From: Paramacrobiotus metropolitanus
Taxonomy: Eukaryota > Tardigrada > Eutardigrada > Parachela > Macrobiotidae
Direction of reading: 5' to 3'
DNA: 64,000 nucleotides
NCBI RefSeq assembly: GCF_019649055.1
Contig: NW_026570222.1
Span: forward strand, 2,666,001-2,730,000
Shown here: positions 50,001 through 62,108 of the stretch, piece by piece
How the letters are laid out: each line of letters begins with the position of its first letter
Numbering within the stretch: position 1 is the first letter of the stretch
Program-made: the position numbers and the translations under genes
Notes under the pieces: generated by a model
The model's input: only the letters and a program-made list of their open reading frames with translations
What the model was told of the DNA's origin: nothing
Database searches by the model: none

Positions 50001-52070
50001 AAAACTGATTTTAAATGATTCGCATATGCTTCGCTGAATTTTTGCGGTAGCTATCGCATTATCGAGTTGTTTCCTGACTTCCTCTAATTGCTCCGATATT
50101 GAGTATGCAAGGGGGTTTTCAACCACAAGGTTACTATTCCGCTGCTGTAGCAAGCCAGTACGTACGCGTGAAATCGAAAAAAATGCTGCTGCAAATGGCA
50201 CCCAAGCCGAATCCAAATAAAGGACCGAATAGGCGCCCAATGAAGGACATCGCTGCAAACAAAACAATTGGCGGACAGCTAAAACTTGAGCCCATGAAAT
50301 TTTTGTACCGAAATATAATGGAGAATTGCGATAGGTCACGTTATCATCGATAAAGGGTAACGCCAAGATAACAATAGTCGTCGCTCCCAAACCCATGATA
50401 AACTCCGAAACACCGAGCATGATCAGCGGGTACACATTGCTCTCCGGTTTGGCGGCGCCAACACCACATTGCGCGGGCAGCGGAGCCCTGGTAGCGTTCA
50501 GGAAAGCACTGGCCTGACAGAACTTTTCTTTTTTATCGGCAGCGCTGGATATGACAAACGACACAATGGATCGTTCCGTAACGGGAAAGGCAATCTCCGT
50601 GGCCGCCATCAGGAACATACCGGCGGCTAACAGGACCGCGCCGCCCCCGATCCATCGTGGACGGTGTCCAGCACCGGCGTAATGGGCCACGATAAGTGAT
50701 ACGGAAATGCGGCTGACGTCGGCCATGGCCCGGTAGATACCGGTCTGCTTGGAAGAGAACCCGAAGCGACGTTCGATGGACGGCACAACGGTGCTCATGT
50801 ATGATCCATACATGCCTGCAGTAAATCAGTACTGCATAGGTCTAGGGTCTAGACTATTCAGCTGTTAATAATAAATTGATTTTTAATTACTGTCATGAGG
50901 TAGACCAAGATCAACCATTGCACAGCAGCTAGCTAAAGATTTTTGAAGATTGATGATCTACAGCTTACAGCTAAAGTTAAAACGGGTGACATATGTTGTG
51001 GGAAATTGCACCTTTAAATGCAATCGAACAATGGAAACCATGATTAAGTTTACAGGTTTGTTGTAGATACATTAATTACTGGCATTGGTGACTCGAAATT
51101 TAGGATGAACCGCGGCACACTCTGGTGGCACTTGTGATCGGCATACACACCTGCATTAAGCCACTATCAAACCATATCGTAACGTACCATGAAAAACTCC
51201 CATGACAATATAGATCAGCATGAATACCTAAAAATCAAAAGTGTGTTAATTTAAGGCATCGCACAGAGATAACAAAAATAACAAAACAACTCTAAGGATG
51301 AGATGTGCTGCAAGCTGGTAAAAATGGCGAAACTTCGCCCCCAGGTGCAACTTTACCACCTATCCTTATGCTATAACATTTTCGAAATATTTCAAATTAA
51401 CTAACAGAAAAACGATAACCACACATGCGCATGTACAGTACTCGTACCTCTAACACGAACAGCCTAAACAGCGTACAGACATTATAATGATTTAGAACTC
51501 AGTTCATTAATGTGATCTATCACCAAACGCATTTTTAAATATGGGTGAATTTACTCTGATGCGCTTGCAAATTCAGCGGATTGCCCTGCAAAGCGTTCTA
51601 TAAACTTCTGAGGAAAATGTGACGGATAACAAGTAGTTTACGCTTCCGTATTCAGTTTAAAAAATGGGTAAATTTTGCGCATGAGTTAATTAAGCGCCAC
51701 TTTAATTCCGGGATACTTTCCCGCTAATAGATATGCGAGAAAAATCTGGAGAGGTGAATTTTGATAACAGTGTTAGAAGCATATACCCCAATATGAAAAA
51801 TTATTAACTCTCAAATATCCAGATATCAGCTGGAGACGCAGTTGCAGTTTATGACAAGCATTAATCATAACTGACCTTCATGGTACGAAAACGCTGTAGC
51901 CACTGGGGAGTCCATCCGCAAATGCCACAGAAAACGTCATCTGCCAGTGAATGCTTGAAGGGATTTCGAAAGTGTAAAGCATCAGGAACATGGATCCTGT
52001 CTGTCCAGTCTTTAACCGACCATTTAGTCCCGCGGGATGATTCGGAAGACACCGCTTCCGATTTGCCCAT
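47095..52070 (-). CDS. SLCO: OATP/SLCO organic anion transporter, array copy 6, long C-terminal tail (834 aa)
   Basis: Exons: 52070-51876, 51227-51188, 50815-50309, 50252-50166, 49963-49863, 49586-49481, 49416-49327, 49224-49187, 49095-49059, 48962-48758, 48698-48554, 48496-48294, 48050-47807, 47601-47095. An extra phase-0 intron after the cytosolic N-terminus is shared with copy 7. A phase-0 intron splitting the seventh core exon is unique to this copy. Landmarks: N-terminal PQWLQRF, HYAGAGHRPRW, signature variant DPRWIAAWYLG at 284-294 (Ala where the others have Ser), and a Kazal-like loop ~469-517 with CGC, PVCD and a changed end (TACIAGC). The 168-aa C-terminal cytosolic tail, the longest of the array, follows VWDMKFNRD. 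It is acidic, rich in Ser, Pro and Glu with several Ser-Pro sites, and contains a basic block RRKS. Confidence 0.92.
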
Positions 52071-53459
52071 TTTATCACGGTAAAGAGATCAATTCATTCG
52101 GAATAATAACTCACACCACGGAAATCGCAACAAAGACCGTATATAATGTGTTAATCAACATTAACTCATATCATAAAATATAAATTGTTTTAAAGATGCT
52201 TTTGATTTTGGTTTATTACCTATCGCATCCTATTCGTGTACTTGTTAAAAGGTTTTAAAGTGCATAATGGATCTTTTTGATGAATCCAGCCGAACACGAA
52301 TATCAAAAGAATTCTTAATCAGCACAAGACAAGTTCACACGGCGGTATTGAAGAATTCCAATAATTATCCTTGCGTATATTACCAACAAAACTGACAAAG
52401 CAAAAAACTTTTTCAGGCTTGACTTTACGTGTCAATCATGTCGTTAACATATTCACGTTTGATAGTACATTATATACCGAGTAATATAACATAATTGTAT
52501 AATTAATGCACGGCCGCTTTCATCGTTCGTTCACGTAGGATTCGCGTAAAAAAATAGCAGTTAACGTTTATCAAGGATGGAATTACAATGCTGCATAATA
52601 TCGTTTGCTTCGGGGTGCAAATATGCATGAAAGGTATTGTACACCGACAGTAACTGGTCCTATTGTGCCGGAAATGTGACTGTGACGGCTAAATACTCTG
52701 CTGAACGTAAATTAGCAGACTTCGTTGTTTGTTGCTTGTACGTGTTATACAGAAATGTCTTTTGAGATGAGTACAGTACCGTACCGTATGCGGAGAAAAT
52801 CATCAACAGGTTATCAGAAATGATTTGCTAAAAAAGATTTAGCTAAGAGCACGTTCGCATTTCAACACTGTGCTTACTGTACTTCTGATCTTTTAGATAC
52901 CTACAATACAAAACTTGTTCCGACATAACCATAGAATTTTAACCGAAAGCACCGCTTTAATCAATTATAACGGCATTATTGTAGCGTGTTGATCGGTTTT
53001 TTATTTACGCTAGCCGCTCCCTTAATAACAGACATTTATTTTTGACAGGCGATTGAGTTGACGCGCCAAGCGTTCAACATAATGTTTTCCAATTAGAGAC
53101 TAATATAATGTGCATGACTAAATTTAATTAAGTTTCGGAGAATTTATTGATCGAACAGGCTTTACCCGTTTTTTTGCGGATACTGCATAGTTAGCCTTGA
53201 TGTATGATCGTTTATTAATCTGTAAAATAAAATTCTGACAACTAAATTGGTATCAAGGAGTGGACATTGCGCTGAAAGCGTTTTCGCACTACAGAACTGC
53301 CGAATTCTTAAAACAATTGAAAGTCAAAACGAGATAGTGAAAAATAAATAATTTATTGTACAGATACTCTATGTATAATGTGAAAGATGCAAATTATCAC
53401 ACTTAAAAAATACGAAGGTTCAACCAACAAAGCAATAGACGACGTCCTTAACTTTTCTG
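52071..53459. other. Intergenic between OATP copies 6 and 7
   Basis: No coding exon or clear repeat seen in 1.4 kb. It should hold the copy 6 promoter and the copy 7 3' flank. Confidence 0.45.
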
Positions 53460-56400
53460 CTATGTTCTGGTAGTTTCAGTTTCTTTGTACGATGGTAAAG
53501 GCGAGATTCTAGGTTCTTCCAGTTCTGGACCCCCGTCTTGATCCATGCTACTGGCAACGAGTTCTAGCGTCGACTGTGTCTTTGCCGCATCTTCCGAATC
53601 TTGCAGTTCGTCCTTATCGCGGTCAAAGGTCATATTCCGAACCCGATAGGCCACCTGTGCCAAAATACGATTGTAAGTGTCATCGGTTATTCTTGCAGAA
53701 AATACTATGATATTAGGAGCGTGGATGCTTTCATTGAAGCAAACGTTTGTTCTAAAATCAGTAGTTAGATAACCAATAAAAGCTGATACAGTTCGATGCT
53801 TACAATAAGATCAAAAATCATGTTGATCAGGCGGCATGTTCCAACAGCGACATGGAGTTTCCAGCGGAATTCATCGGCTTTATATATCCAGCAGGCTCCT
53901 CGATTGCCACAAGAATCCACCTGCCACAGGCGGCACGCAGAATCGATCAGCCTTCCCACAATAATGGGAGCCGGTAGAAAACCGAACAGCGCCATCAACA
54001 GCGACGAAACAGCATTGGCTAAACTCTTCAAATCGTAGTCAACAATTCTGCAAGCACAGGCGATATATGTAGCTATATAGTGTCTACTATTCCATTTCCG
54101 AATTTTCCCTAAGTTACCCAGATAAATTCGGTTCACCGTACCAAAAAGTTGATAGGTCAACCACAAGCACAACAACTAAGTATATTCCATGGAACAACAA
54201 GCGAGTACTGATATAAAAGTTCCCTCGGTTTTTAACAACTCACAACTAGCCTCCGTTCTGCAATAGGTCATGATTCGTATTCCAAAACTATATAGTACCT
54301 GAATTGCAGTGCCAGCATTCCTGCCATCGGGATACCCATAGCCAGCTTAGCGATGCTCATAAGAACCACGTAAATAACGAAATTCGGACATTTCACCGGG
54401 CAGACTCCCGATCGGACGGGCGATAAATGATGACCTTTCCCTTGTCGGTATTTTGAATTATGCAAGTGGTTTGTTGTATTCACATAGAAATTACTAGTGT
54501 TCCCGACGCAAGAGCATTCGAAATAATACTTGGTCTGCAAAACACATCAAAGTTGATTATATATAATATCCGGAGACTGCACAACACATTCTGCAGTTCT
54601 TGAATTTTGACGCTCACCATATTTGCTTTCTGGGAAGCTTTGCACCCAGCCACACAAGAATTAACGATAGTGGTCCGAGTGGACCAATCGCACACTGGGT
54701 CGAATTTGAAAGCACCGCAGTTACATTCCTGGTCGACGGCGCAAAGGTTAGTGTTCGTTCTAACAAAAAAAAATCACGCATTGAAGCATTCTATCTGTAA
54801 TGCAACCATCCAGAGCATACATCTCTCGAATTTACATGCACTTACAGGTTGTAAGGATTCGGTACATCATCGATTCCCATAATTGGCGCGCGGTCGCAGC
54901 CCAGTGCGAGAGCCGCAAAGTAACAGGAAGACCCAATAACGGCAGTGGCTGCCATCATGTAGCAGACATGGCGCGGTTGCAGGTTAAATCGCTTAACAAT
55001 GAACCCGCCCAGTAATGTGCCAACAAAGCCAGCGAAAATTGGCGGCATGCCTGTGTAAATCCGAGGCGGTAATTAAAATAGCTACACGTTTTTCTAATCT
55101 TTCTTAACTGCTTTTTGGTATAAACAGTTGCTCGCAGTGTGTACAATAGTGCCATCGAAACAGCAGCAAACTGTTTGCATAAATTAATTCTAGTTTGCAT
55201 TGGTATTCACGCATATCGCGCCTAATTTTCATTTTTTAAAGGTTTAACCATTCGACAGCATTTCATTAAATTTTTTCGTTTATCAAGGTTTTCAAAAGAT
55301 TTTGTGGGAAGCTGTTGGTATCCACACATACCTCCTTGCAGGTTAACGGTAGCCTGTGGTAACTGATATTGTTCCTTCATAAACTTTTGAGCGAACTGCA
55401 TAAATCCTGGAAATAAGTAACATGCGCTATGTTAGGTAACAAACAAAATTGGCGCACTGCTGTAATGCAGATTTCGTACCGGAAAGCACGAATCCACTAA
55501 TTAACTGACTACACAGCTTGATTATGTACGTGGTGTTTTTCGCCAGTCGCAACAGGTTTTTTGGCAAATCTAAAACGACAACAACAAAGTTTGAAGAGTC
55601 ATTAAAACTTTTATGTCTGCAAAAACGTGCTTGAAACGTTTCAGTGGCATTAGCTTGAAATGTGTTAACACACTGGATACCTGCAATCGTCACCGGGGTC
55701 TGCTGACGGCGCCTCGCAGAAGGCTCTTCTGACTTCACTGCTTTAAGATCTCGTCCGGGTTTAGAGTAATCACCTTTCTTCTGTTTCTCTGGGATTGCTG
55801 ACGGGAAGCACTGAAAAGACGGGCAAAAACAATACATATTACATAATTTTTCACGAACAAGTCGTATCGCGCGTACCAGTTCGGAATCGGGTAATTAATT
55901 TATATGCATTGCCTTTTTACTTAAAATTTCTGAGTAATGCATTAGTAACTGAAAAAAAACAGCTTAAAAATTTTCAGTTGAAAGTTTCAGTAATGTTTTT
56001 TGCACTCGAAACGGGTTTTTGTAACCAACGCTGTAAGTCTGTGCCAAAAGATCGGTTATAGTGATGTACTCACCCCGATCATTAAAGCGAACGTGCACGT
56101 GCCAAGTCCGCTTATTATAAATCCCAAATACCAAGCAGAAATCCAACGCGGATCCGTGCTTCGAAAGTCCGGTTCTGATCAAACAAAAAAAACAACATTG
56201 TATACGAAGCGGCTAATAAAATTCTAATTAATGCAAAAAGAAGGAACTTGTCAGAAAGCTGATTAATAAGTGTGGCAAGTTGTTGATAACGTGAGACTTA
56301 ATAATATCACCGCCATTGATTAGTTTTTGGTAATGTTTTCTGTATCACAGACTACGCTAAACAACTAGCTATGTCATACAGAAAACAATTACTAATTTAT

Positions 56401-58760
56401 ATATACGGAGTTCGAGTTTGATGACATAAAATGTTGACCTTTTTAGCAGAAAACAATATTACTGTGTGAGGCCGGATACGTTCAAAGCTACATATGTGTT
56501 TACCTCACATCTCACATTCTGAATTTTTCGGTATCAAATTTGTCATTAATGATCGTATAACCATGCATTACAATAATTTAATATGGACGGGTTTTTCCAA
56601 GATGTACACGAAAAGCAACGTTACTGTCTGCGGACTTCTGGCATGAAAATGTCAAGATGCAAAAGCATAATACAATATTTTTTTGCTGACTGATTTCACG
56701 AGTGCACCACATTAAATTTACTTTATGTATCCTCATGCACTGTGCATACATATATACAGCGCTGCATCAGTTTTTATAAAACCGCTAATTGTCATACTTC
56801 GCATAGGAGTAACCTTATAATTATCTGCGTCATCGCGCCTATTTTCTCGTTGTTTGTGTTTATCGTGAGATCACTTAGAATGCCACTCTAGTGACAGGCT
56901 TTGTAATGCCGTCACCCTGCAGTGCTGTGAAAGTAGTCCGCTTGTTACCTCAAATAGCCAACGAAAGGACATAGCTGGACATCCGAGAGCTTACTTGAAA
57001 AATTGAAGAAAATACTGTTGAATATGGCACCAAATCCAAGTCCCAACAAAGGGCCAAAAATGTGTCCACAAAAGGAAATGGCTGTAGATCGTAAAACAAA
57101 CACTCAAACTGTTATTGCCACAAAGACGCAAATGGTTCTTTTATGTGATAGACGTAATAAACTTTCCCCTCGTTTATCGAAGAATCAAAACTTATTGCAC
57201 ACTACAGTCATGGAATAAATTGTTATTTAATGTTGATGTTTCCGAGACTCATTTGCCTCAGCTCATAATAATACGTCCACAGCACGAGCGTGCACTGGTA
57301 CTGGAAAGTTAATATAGCGAGCGATTTTCGCCTGAAATTTCTTCCCACTTAAATCAAGCTTTGTACATTCAGTTCGCAGCACCAGTGCATCCTCGGATGT
57401 TAGGAAGCAGCGATTTATATGATATAGATTGGAACTGTTAACAGATACTTCTGTTAAAGTCCTTATTTCCTTTACCGTAATAAAGTGGGGCATTAGACGC
57501 TTTAACGTTATCGTCAACAAACGGCATCCCGAGTACCATCGTAGTTGTCGATCCCAATCCAATGAGGAACTCTGCCACGCCCAGCACAATCAAGGCTCCA
57601 TTGTGGTCGCTGGTTGACTGCGAGTGCTGTTCGCCTTTTCCGCAGTTATACGTTCTATTTCGTCCACTTGATGCGTTACCGCTGTCGACGGCACAGTACT
57701 TGTCCTCATCACTCGGACGCAGGATCGTCGCAGAAACCAGAGAATGTTGTGTGACCGGGAAGAGTATCTCTGGTGCCGCCATCACGAGAAATCCCAAACC
57801 AACGACAAACGATCCCATCGCGATCCAGCGCGGGCGATGTCCAGCACCGCCGAAGTGACCGATTATGAGTGCCGTAAGGATATGGCTAAAGACAGACATA
57901 CCGTCACGATCACAAATTTAATTTCAAAAAAAAGATTCACACAGTACTTTTAAGAGTACCGATTAATTTAAAGAGTAAACTGAAAACGGTGTATTGAAAT
58001 TGCAAACGTTGATGCTTAATTGTCAGAAACGGTATTGCCTAATCAAAATGTGAATTTAGAGGTCAATTATCAAGCATCAAATACCGGCGCAACTTATCAT
58101 GATGCCGCAATATAGGTAATTCAGTAAACGTAAACCTAAATGTTTTACAGAGCATCTATGATAACCGTTTGTTTAATAAAGTAATGATAATAAAACTGCA
58201 CCCGTGAAAACCTTACCTAATATCGTTCATGGATTTTACTGTGCCGATTGATTGGGAAGAAAATCCAAATCGTTTTTCTATCGAAGGAAGGACAGCCCCG
58301 AAGTACGAGTGCATCATTCCTGTGGAGCAAATATGCTATAACCCGTTTTTGCAAGCGCATAGATTGCATTACCGAAAATGAACACGATTAAGCAAAAAAA
58401 TTTGAATACAGTTAACCGAACATCCTGTGAAATCGTACAAACATGCATATCTCACCTTTAAAAATTCCCAAACACACGTAAGCTAGGAGAAATATCTGCA
58501 ATACATCAAAAAGGCGAAATTTCATATTTGCATCTTTTTCGGTTTTACTGCGGTCTTTATAAAACAGCTTCTTATACCTTTATGTTGTTGCATAACTGCA
58601 ACCACTGCGGCTTACATCCGAACATGCCACATTGATAATCATCGTCTTCTGGAATAGCAAGCGGATTGGGAATCCGCCATTTCTTGTACTTTTTCGCCTT
58701 TCGAACATCGTTTCCGGTACCCGTTGCTCCAAAGGCTTCCTGTGCCTTGTCGGTAGCCAT
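53460..58760 (-). CDS. SLCO: OATP/SLCO organic anion transporter, array copy 7 (746 aa)
   Basis: Exons: 58760-58578, 58495-58456, 58319-58217, 57885-57476, 57081-56995, 56174-56074, 55810-55681, 55569-55480, 55406-55332, 55050-54846, 54759-54618, 54534-54299, 54047-53804, 53654-53460. It shares the extra N-terminal phase-0 intron, the PQWLQ motif and the IDDV-PYNL stretch before the Kazal-like loop with copy 6. A phase-2 intron splitting the second core exon after MNDI is unique to this copy. Landmarks: HFGGAGHRPRW, signature DPRWISAWYLG at 282-292, cytoplasmic loop opening CFPSA, Kazal-like loop ~475-522 with CNC, PVCD and a changed end (NSCVAGC), and a 64-aa tail opening VAYRVRNMTFDRDK that is rich in acidic residues. 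Translation starts at the ATG at 58760, the first of the exon (MATDKAQ). Confidence 0.92.
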
Positions 58761-60806
58761 CACTTCAGATCAGTTCCACAAAATAAAAAAATTAAAACTA
58801 CAAAAATTAATGCCAAATATATCAATGATCCTATACAGCGATTATTGGGTGGGCTGTTCGGAAACAACGGACATCTGGCAGTGACAAATGCTCCGGAATC
58901 TCTCTTAATAAATCTGCCAAAGAGGTTACCAATCCGTAATGAAATATTATTCTCAGCTCATTCATAACACTATCTGCATAACAAGTGAGCAGCTTCGAAC
59001 GATCGTTGAGAAATTTTTATAACTCCGAACATAAAGCAATCATTGTGAAGAAATCACACGCATCCAAAATTAAATACTACCGCTCAAGTTCATTTATATG
59101 CAGCGGCTATACGACGAAAACCGTGTTTGGCTAACTTGGAGAATGTTGTACGTATGTGTACATAATATGGTCGGAATAACGACTGACATTGCACCGCTGT
59201 CTACCGTAGAACCATAAGCGGAAACAGGAACTTCGCGAGAACTTTATCTAAACATTTGCCGGTATAACAAGAACGCTCAATAATTTTCTATGTGTGCCAT
59301 AATGTTAAAAACCGGGGCGCGTGAGGAAGGATAAAAGTCGAACAACACTGACAAGTTTACAGTACCAAATGGCAGGTAAGCGTCTCACTTCACAGCAAAC
59401 CAATGGCCAAAACGCCGCCAGCCAGGCAGGTCACATTCGAGGTGTGTAGCGTGAGAAAATTCAAATTAACTACCACGAGGTAATCGTAAAGTTTTTCAAA
59501 AAGGCTGCAACAAGTTTACCAAAGGGAATCCCCACAATACCGCTTTTGTTGTAAGTATGCAAAGCATATTATGTCCCGATGAATCGTGTTTCCCTTAAAG
59601 AAATCAGTACTCAAGGGTCTACTCGGTGGCAGTCACTGGTGGAAAAAGAGCAAAGTGTCGTCGCTCTGAATTACTTTGTAATATTACGAGTATCATTTAA
59701 CTTTGTGGCATACCTTGAAATATGTAGTAACGCCGCCAGAATATATCTTCGTATTCCAGTTATGCTTCCACTGCAGAACTGTGTCAAATGTTGTACACAT
59801 GTTTATTCACCCATGAAAATCTAGTTCGAAATTCTCAAAGCTGCTGAACATAATGAAAGCCAATTTTAAAGTTTTAAAGTTTAGTTTTTAAAGCCAATTT
59901 TTTCAAAAAATTGTCGTTATTTGTTTTTTGAATGTCACCTTCCTCACTTCTTTCCTAAATACACAATGGCGCACAATTTGTAAAGCGGCCTTTCACAATT
60001 TGTAAAGCGGCCGGACTATACTGACGCCTTTCAATGAATAAGAAAGTTAGCCTGACAAGTGAGACTCTAATTAGCATAAGAGTGTGTGGTACTGGTTTTC
60101 TCGTACAAATTTATCGTTTGCTTTTTGAGGCGTTCTTTCCCAATTATTCGCGATGCAAAACTGATAACATTAAGCGAAAATGTTATGTGGCCATGATCGG
60201 ACTGCAAATAAGCTGTAAAACTTCCTCAATGGGAACTGGGCATAGCTTCCGCCGGCAGTATTTCGCGGTATCCGTTCAGCACTATTACGGTATTTGCGGC
60301 TTCCTTACGAGTTACGATTGTTATGGCACTTAACAAGTCGGCGATTAATTTCGTTTCACGGCTAATGGACTAAATGTTTTTCGCACTCCACATGTATGTA
60401 TGTAATTGTGTGACGCGAGGATTGTTTTGTGAATGTGTAATGTAATGATTGCTGATGCGGTCCAACATGCCAGTATGCAGTTTCCGACCGGAAAATACTG
60501 TTAAAATGTGACAGTGCAAAATAAACACTATGCAACCATCAGCACCCTGCCACGCTTTTGCACATAAGGAAATGACTAAGGATATATTTTCAAAATAAAC
60601 CACTGTTTACTGTTTAATTATTCTTCTTTACAGAAAATTCATTAACAGACGATAATAAATGTATAAGATGCCTGAGAAATAAACTACATTTCTGACAAGC
60701 AAAAACAGTATCACTCGGTCCCGAAAAAATGAAAACATTAGTCCCAGTTAAAACTAGCTCTGAGTGCTTCACAATTCACCTGATTTCACAGCTTCCGGAG
60801 ACGGTG
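58761..60806. other. Gene-poor interval right of the OATP array
   Basis: Two kilobases with no recognisable exon. Plus-strand frames at 59579-59824 and 60034-60333 show no family motif or splice partner. The stretch contains a 19-bp tandem duplication at 59972-60012. The left end should contain the promoter of OATP copy 7. Confidence 0.45.
59972..60012. repeat. 19-bp direct duplication
   Basis: CACAATTTGTAAAGCGGCC occurs at 59972-59990 and again at 59994-60012 with TTT between. Identical copies this close together suggest a recent slippage or staggered-break duplication. No element is seen between or around them. Confidence 0.85.
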
Positions 60807-62108
60807 CTAAATGGACGGTGCCGGCACAGCACTAATGGTGAAAATCGTATCGACCAAAGACTTTTTGGACCGGATAGTCTCTTCATGGAATTCCAGTTTA
60901 TCGGATCGTATTTGCAACAATCGCTGTTCCTCTTCCGTTTTGTGGTCCTCCTTTTCGCTTAATAAATACAACCATACACTTTGCAGGATAGACTCCAGCC
61001 TTTCTGCTTCGGATGCCACAAATTCCGTTCGAACGAATACGAATTCTCGTCGCAAAATCTTTTTCGCTAAGCGGAAGTTTCGTTGCTGAATTAGGCTAAG
61101 TGCAACATAAATCCGTGATCGGCAGCACAGAATCGGATCGCCAAGAAAGCAGGATAATCGGAGTTGCGCAACAGATATCTTCTGCGCTTTCTGCGCAAAG
61201 GCTCGAAACCCGATCTTGCCCAAGGCGGAGAAGGCTCCGCCCAGCGTTGACAACCACGCGAAGTGCTCTTTCAGGACCTCGTTCCACATGCATACTATCC
61301 AGACCCGTCTTTCCCTGCAAATTAACAAATCAGTCGAAAAAGATGCTACTGCACACTCATGACAGCGAGTCGCAGCCAACTGATAAGCCAACTTATTAGG
61401 TTGTATTAAAAACATCCTACATAAGGACAGTGAAGTGTGCTAGCTCCGTTTTTAAGGATTACCATAAGCGCCACTAGTATCCACATTTATAAAAGTAACG
61501 CAAACATTGTTATTCTGGCATGAGTGTAGTCAGCTTAATGCTTTCAAACCAGCAATCTGGTAACGGAATCGTGACGCTCCAGTTCCCATAAAGACCCGCA
61601 CTTACCAAGCATAATCAATTTTGATCGCGCATGGCCAAACCAAATTAAGCTTAAGATGTACCACATCACTTTTCTTGTGCCCGAAAGTCCTTCGGAGGAA
61701 CAGGATGAAAGAGCGGCGGAAACGTTTGTAACTGCACAAAGCAAACACAACACAGCTGATCAAATGCGGGTCCAAATTCAGGCTTCTCGTGGTCCCTTCT
61801 TTTATTGCGCGTTGCTCTTTGGAGATACCGAGGTGCTGTATTTTATGTTTGCAGGAGGAACTGCTTAATAAGCTTTTGTCGTCGCTCACAGATGGAAAAA
61901 AGCAACCAAATGCAAACTCCGAACTTTCCAGAGGAGCGGAGGCGATGCTTTCCTTGCTCTCATCAACGAGTGGTGCGCGCGTTGAAGTTTTCCACGAGGT
62001 AACCACACAAAAATCTGGTGAAAAGTATAGGGTATGGACGGTAACGCCGTTAGAATCCTTTCGCAATCCTTTTGCAATCGGATTCACAATTTCGACAACG
62101 GACAACAT
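60807..62108 (-). CDS. Gene of unknown function, helical-repeat-like C-terminal half
   Basis: The 3' exon (61314-60807) is convincing. After a good acceptor it encodes about 169 aa beginning ERRVWIVCMWNEVLKEHF, with an alternating helical pattern (LSTLGGAFSALGKIGF, ISVAQLRLSCFLGDPI, SRIYVALSLIQQRNFRLAKK) that reads like a TPR-type or other helical-repeat domain. A Glu/Lys-rich helix and a short tail ending VPAPSI follow. The preceding exon ends at 61606 with a strong GTAAGT donor, and its phase (2) fits. Extended leftward in frame, it is open back to an ATG at 62108, giving about 336 aa in total, but the 5' half is uncertain because the plus strand is also open there. A possible first exon (MKNSK, 62811-62797, strong donor) lies near the MNAT1 start but does not join in phase to the exon as drawn. 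I do not recognise the family. Confidence 0.55.

Noticed and set aside
59579-60333. Two plus-strand frames of 81 and 99 codons right of the array
   Set aside because: Cys/Tyr/Ser-rich random-looking translations without partners or motifs.
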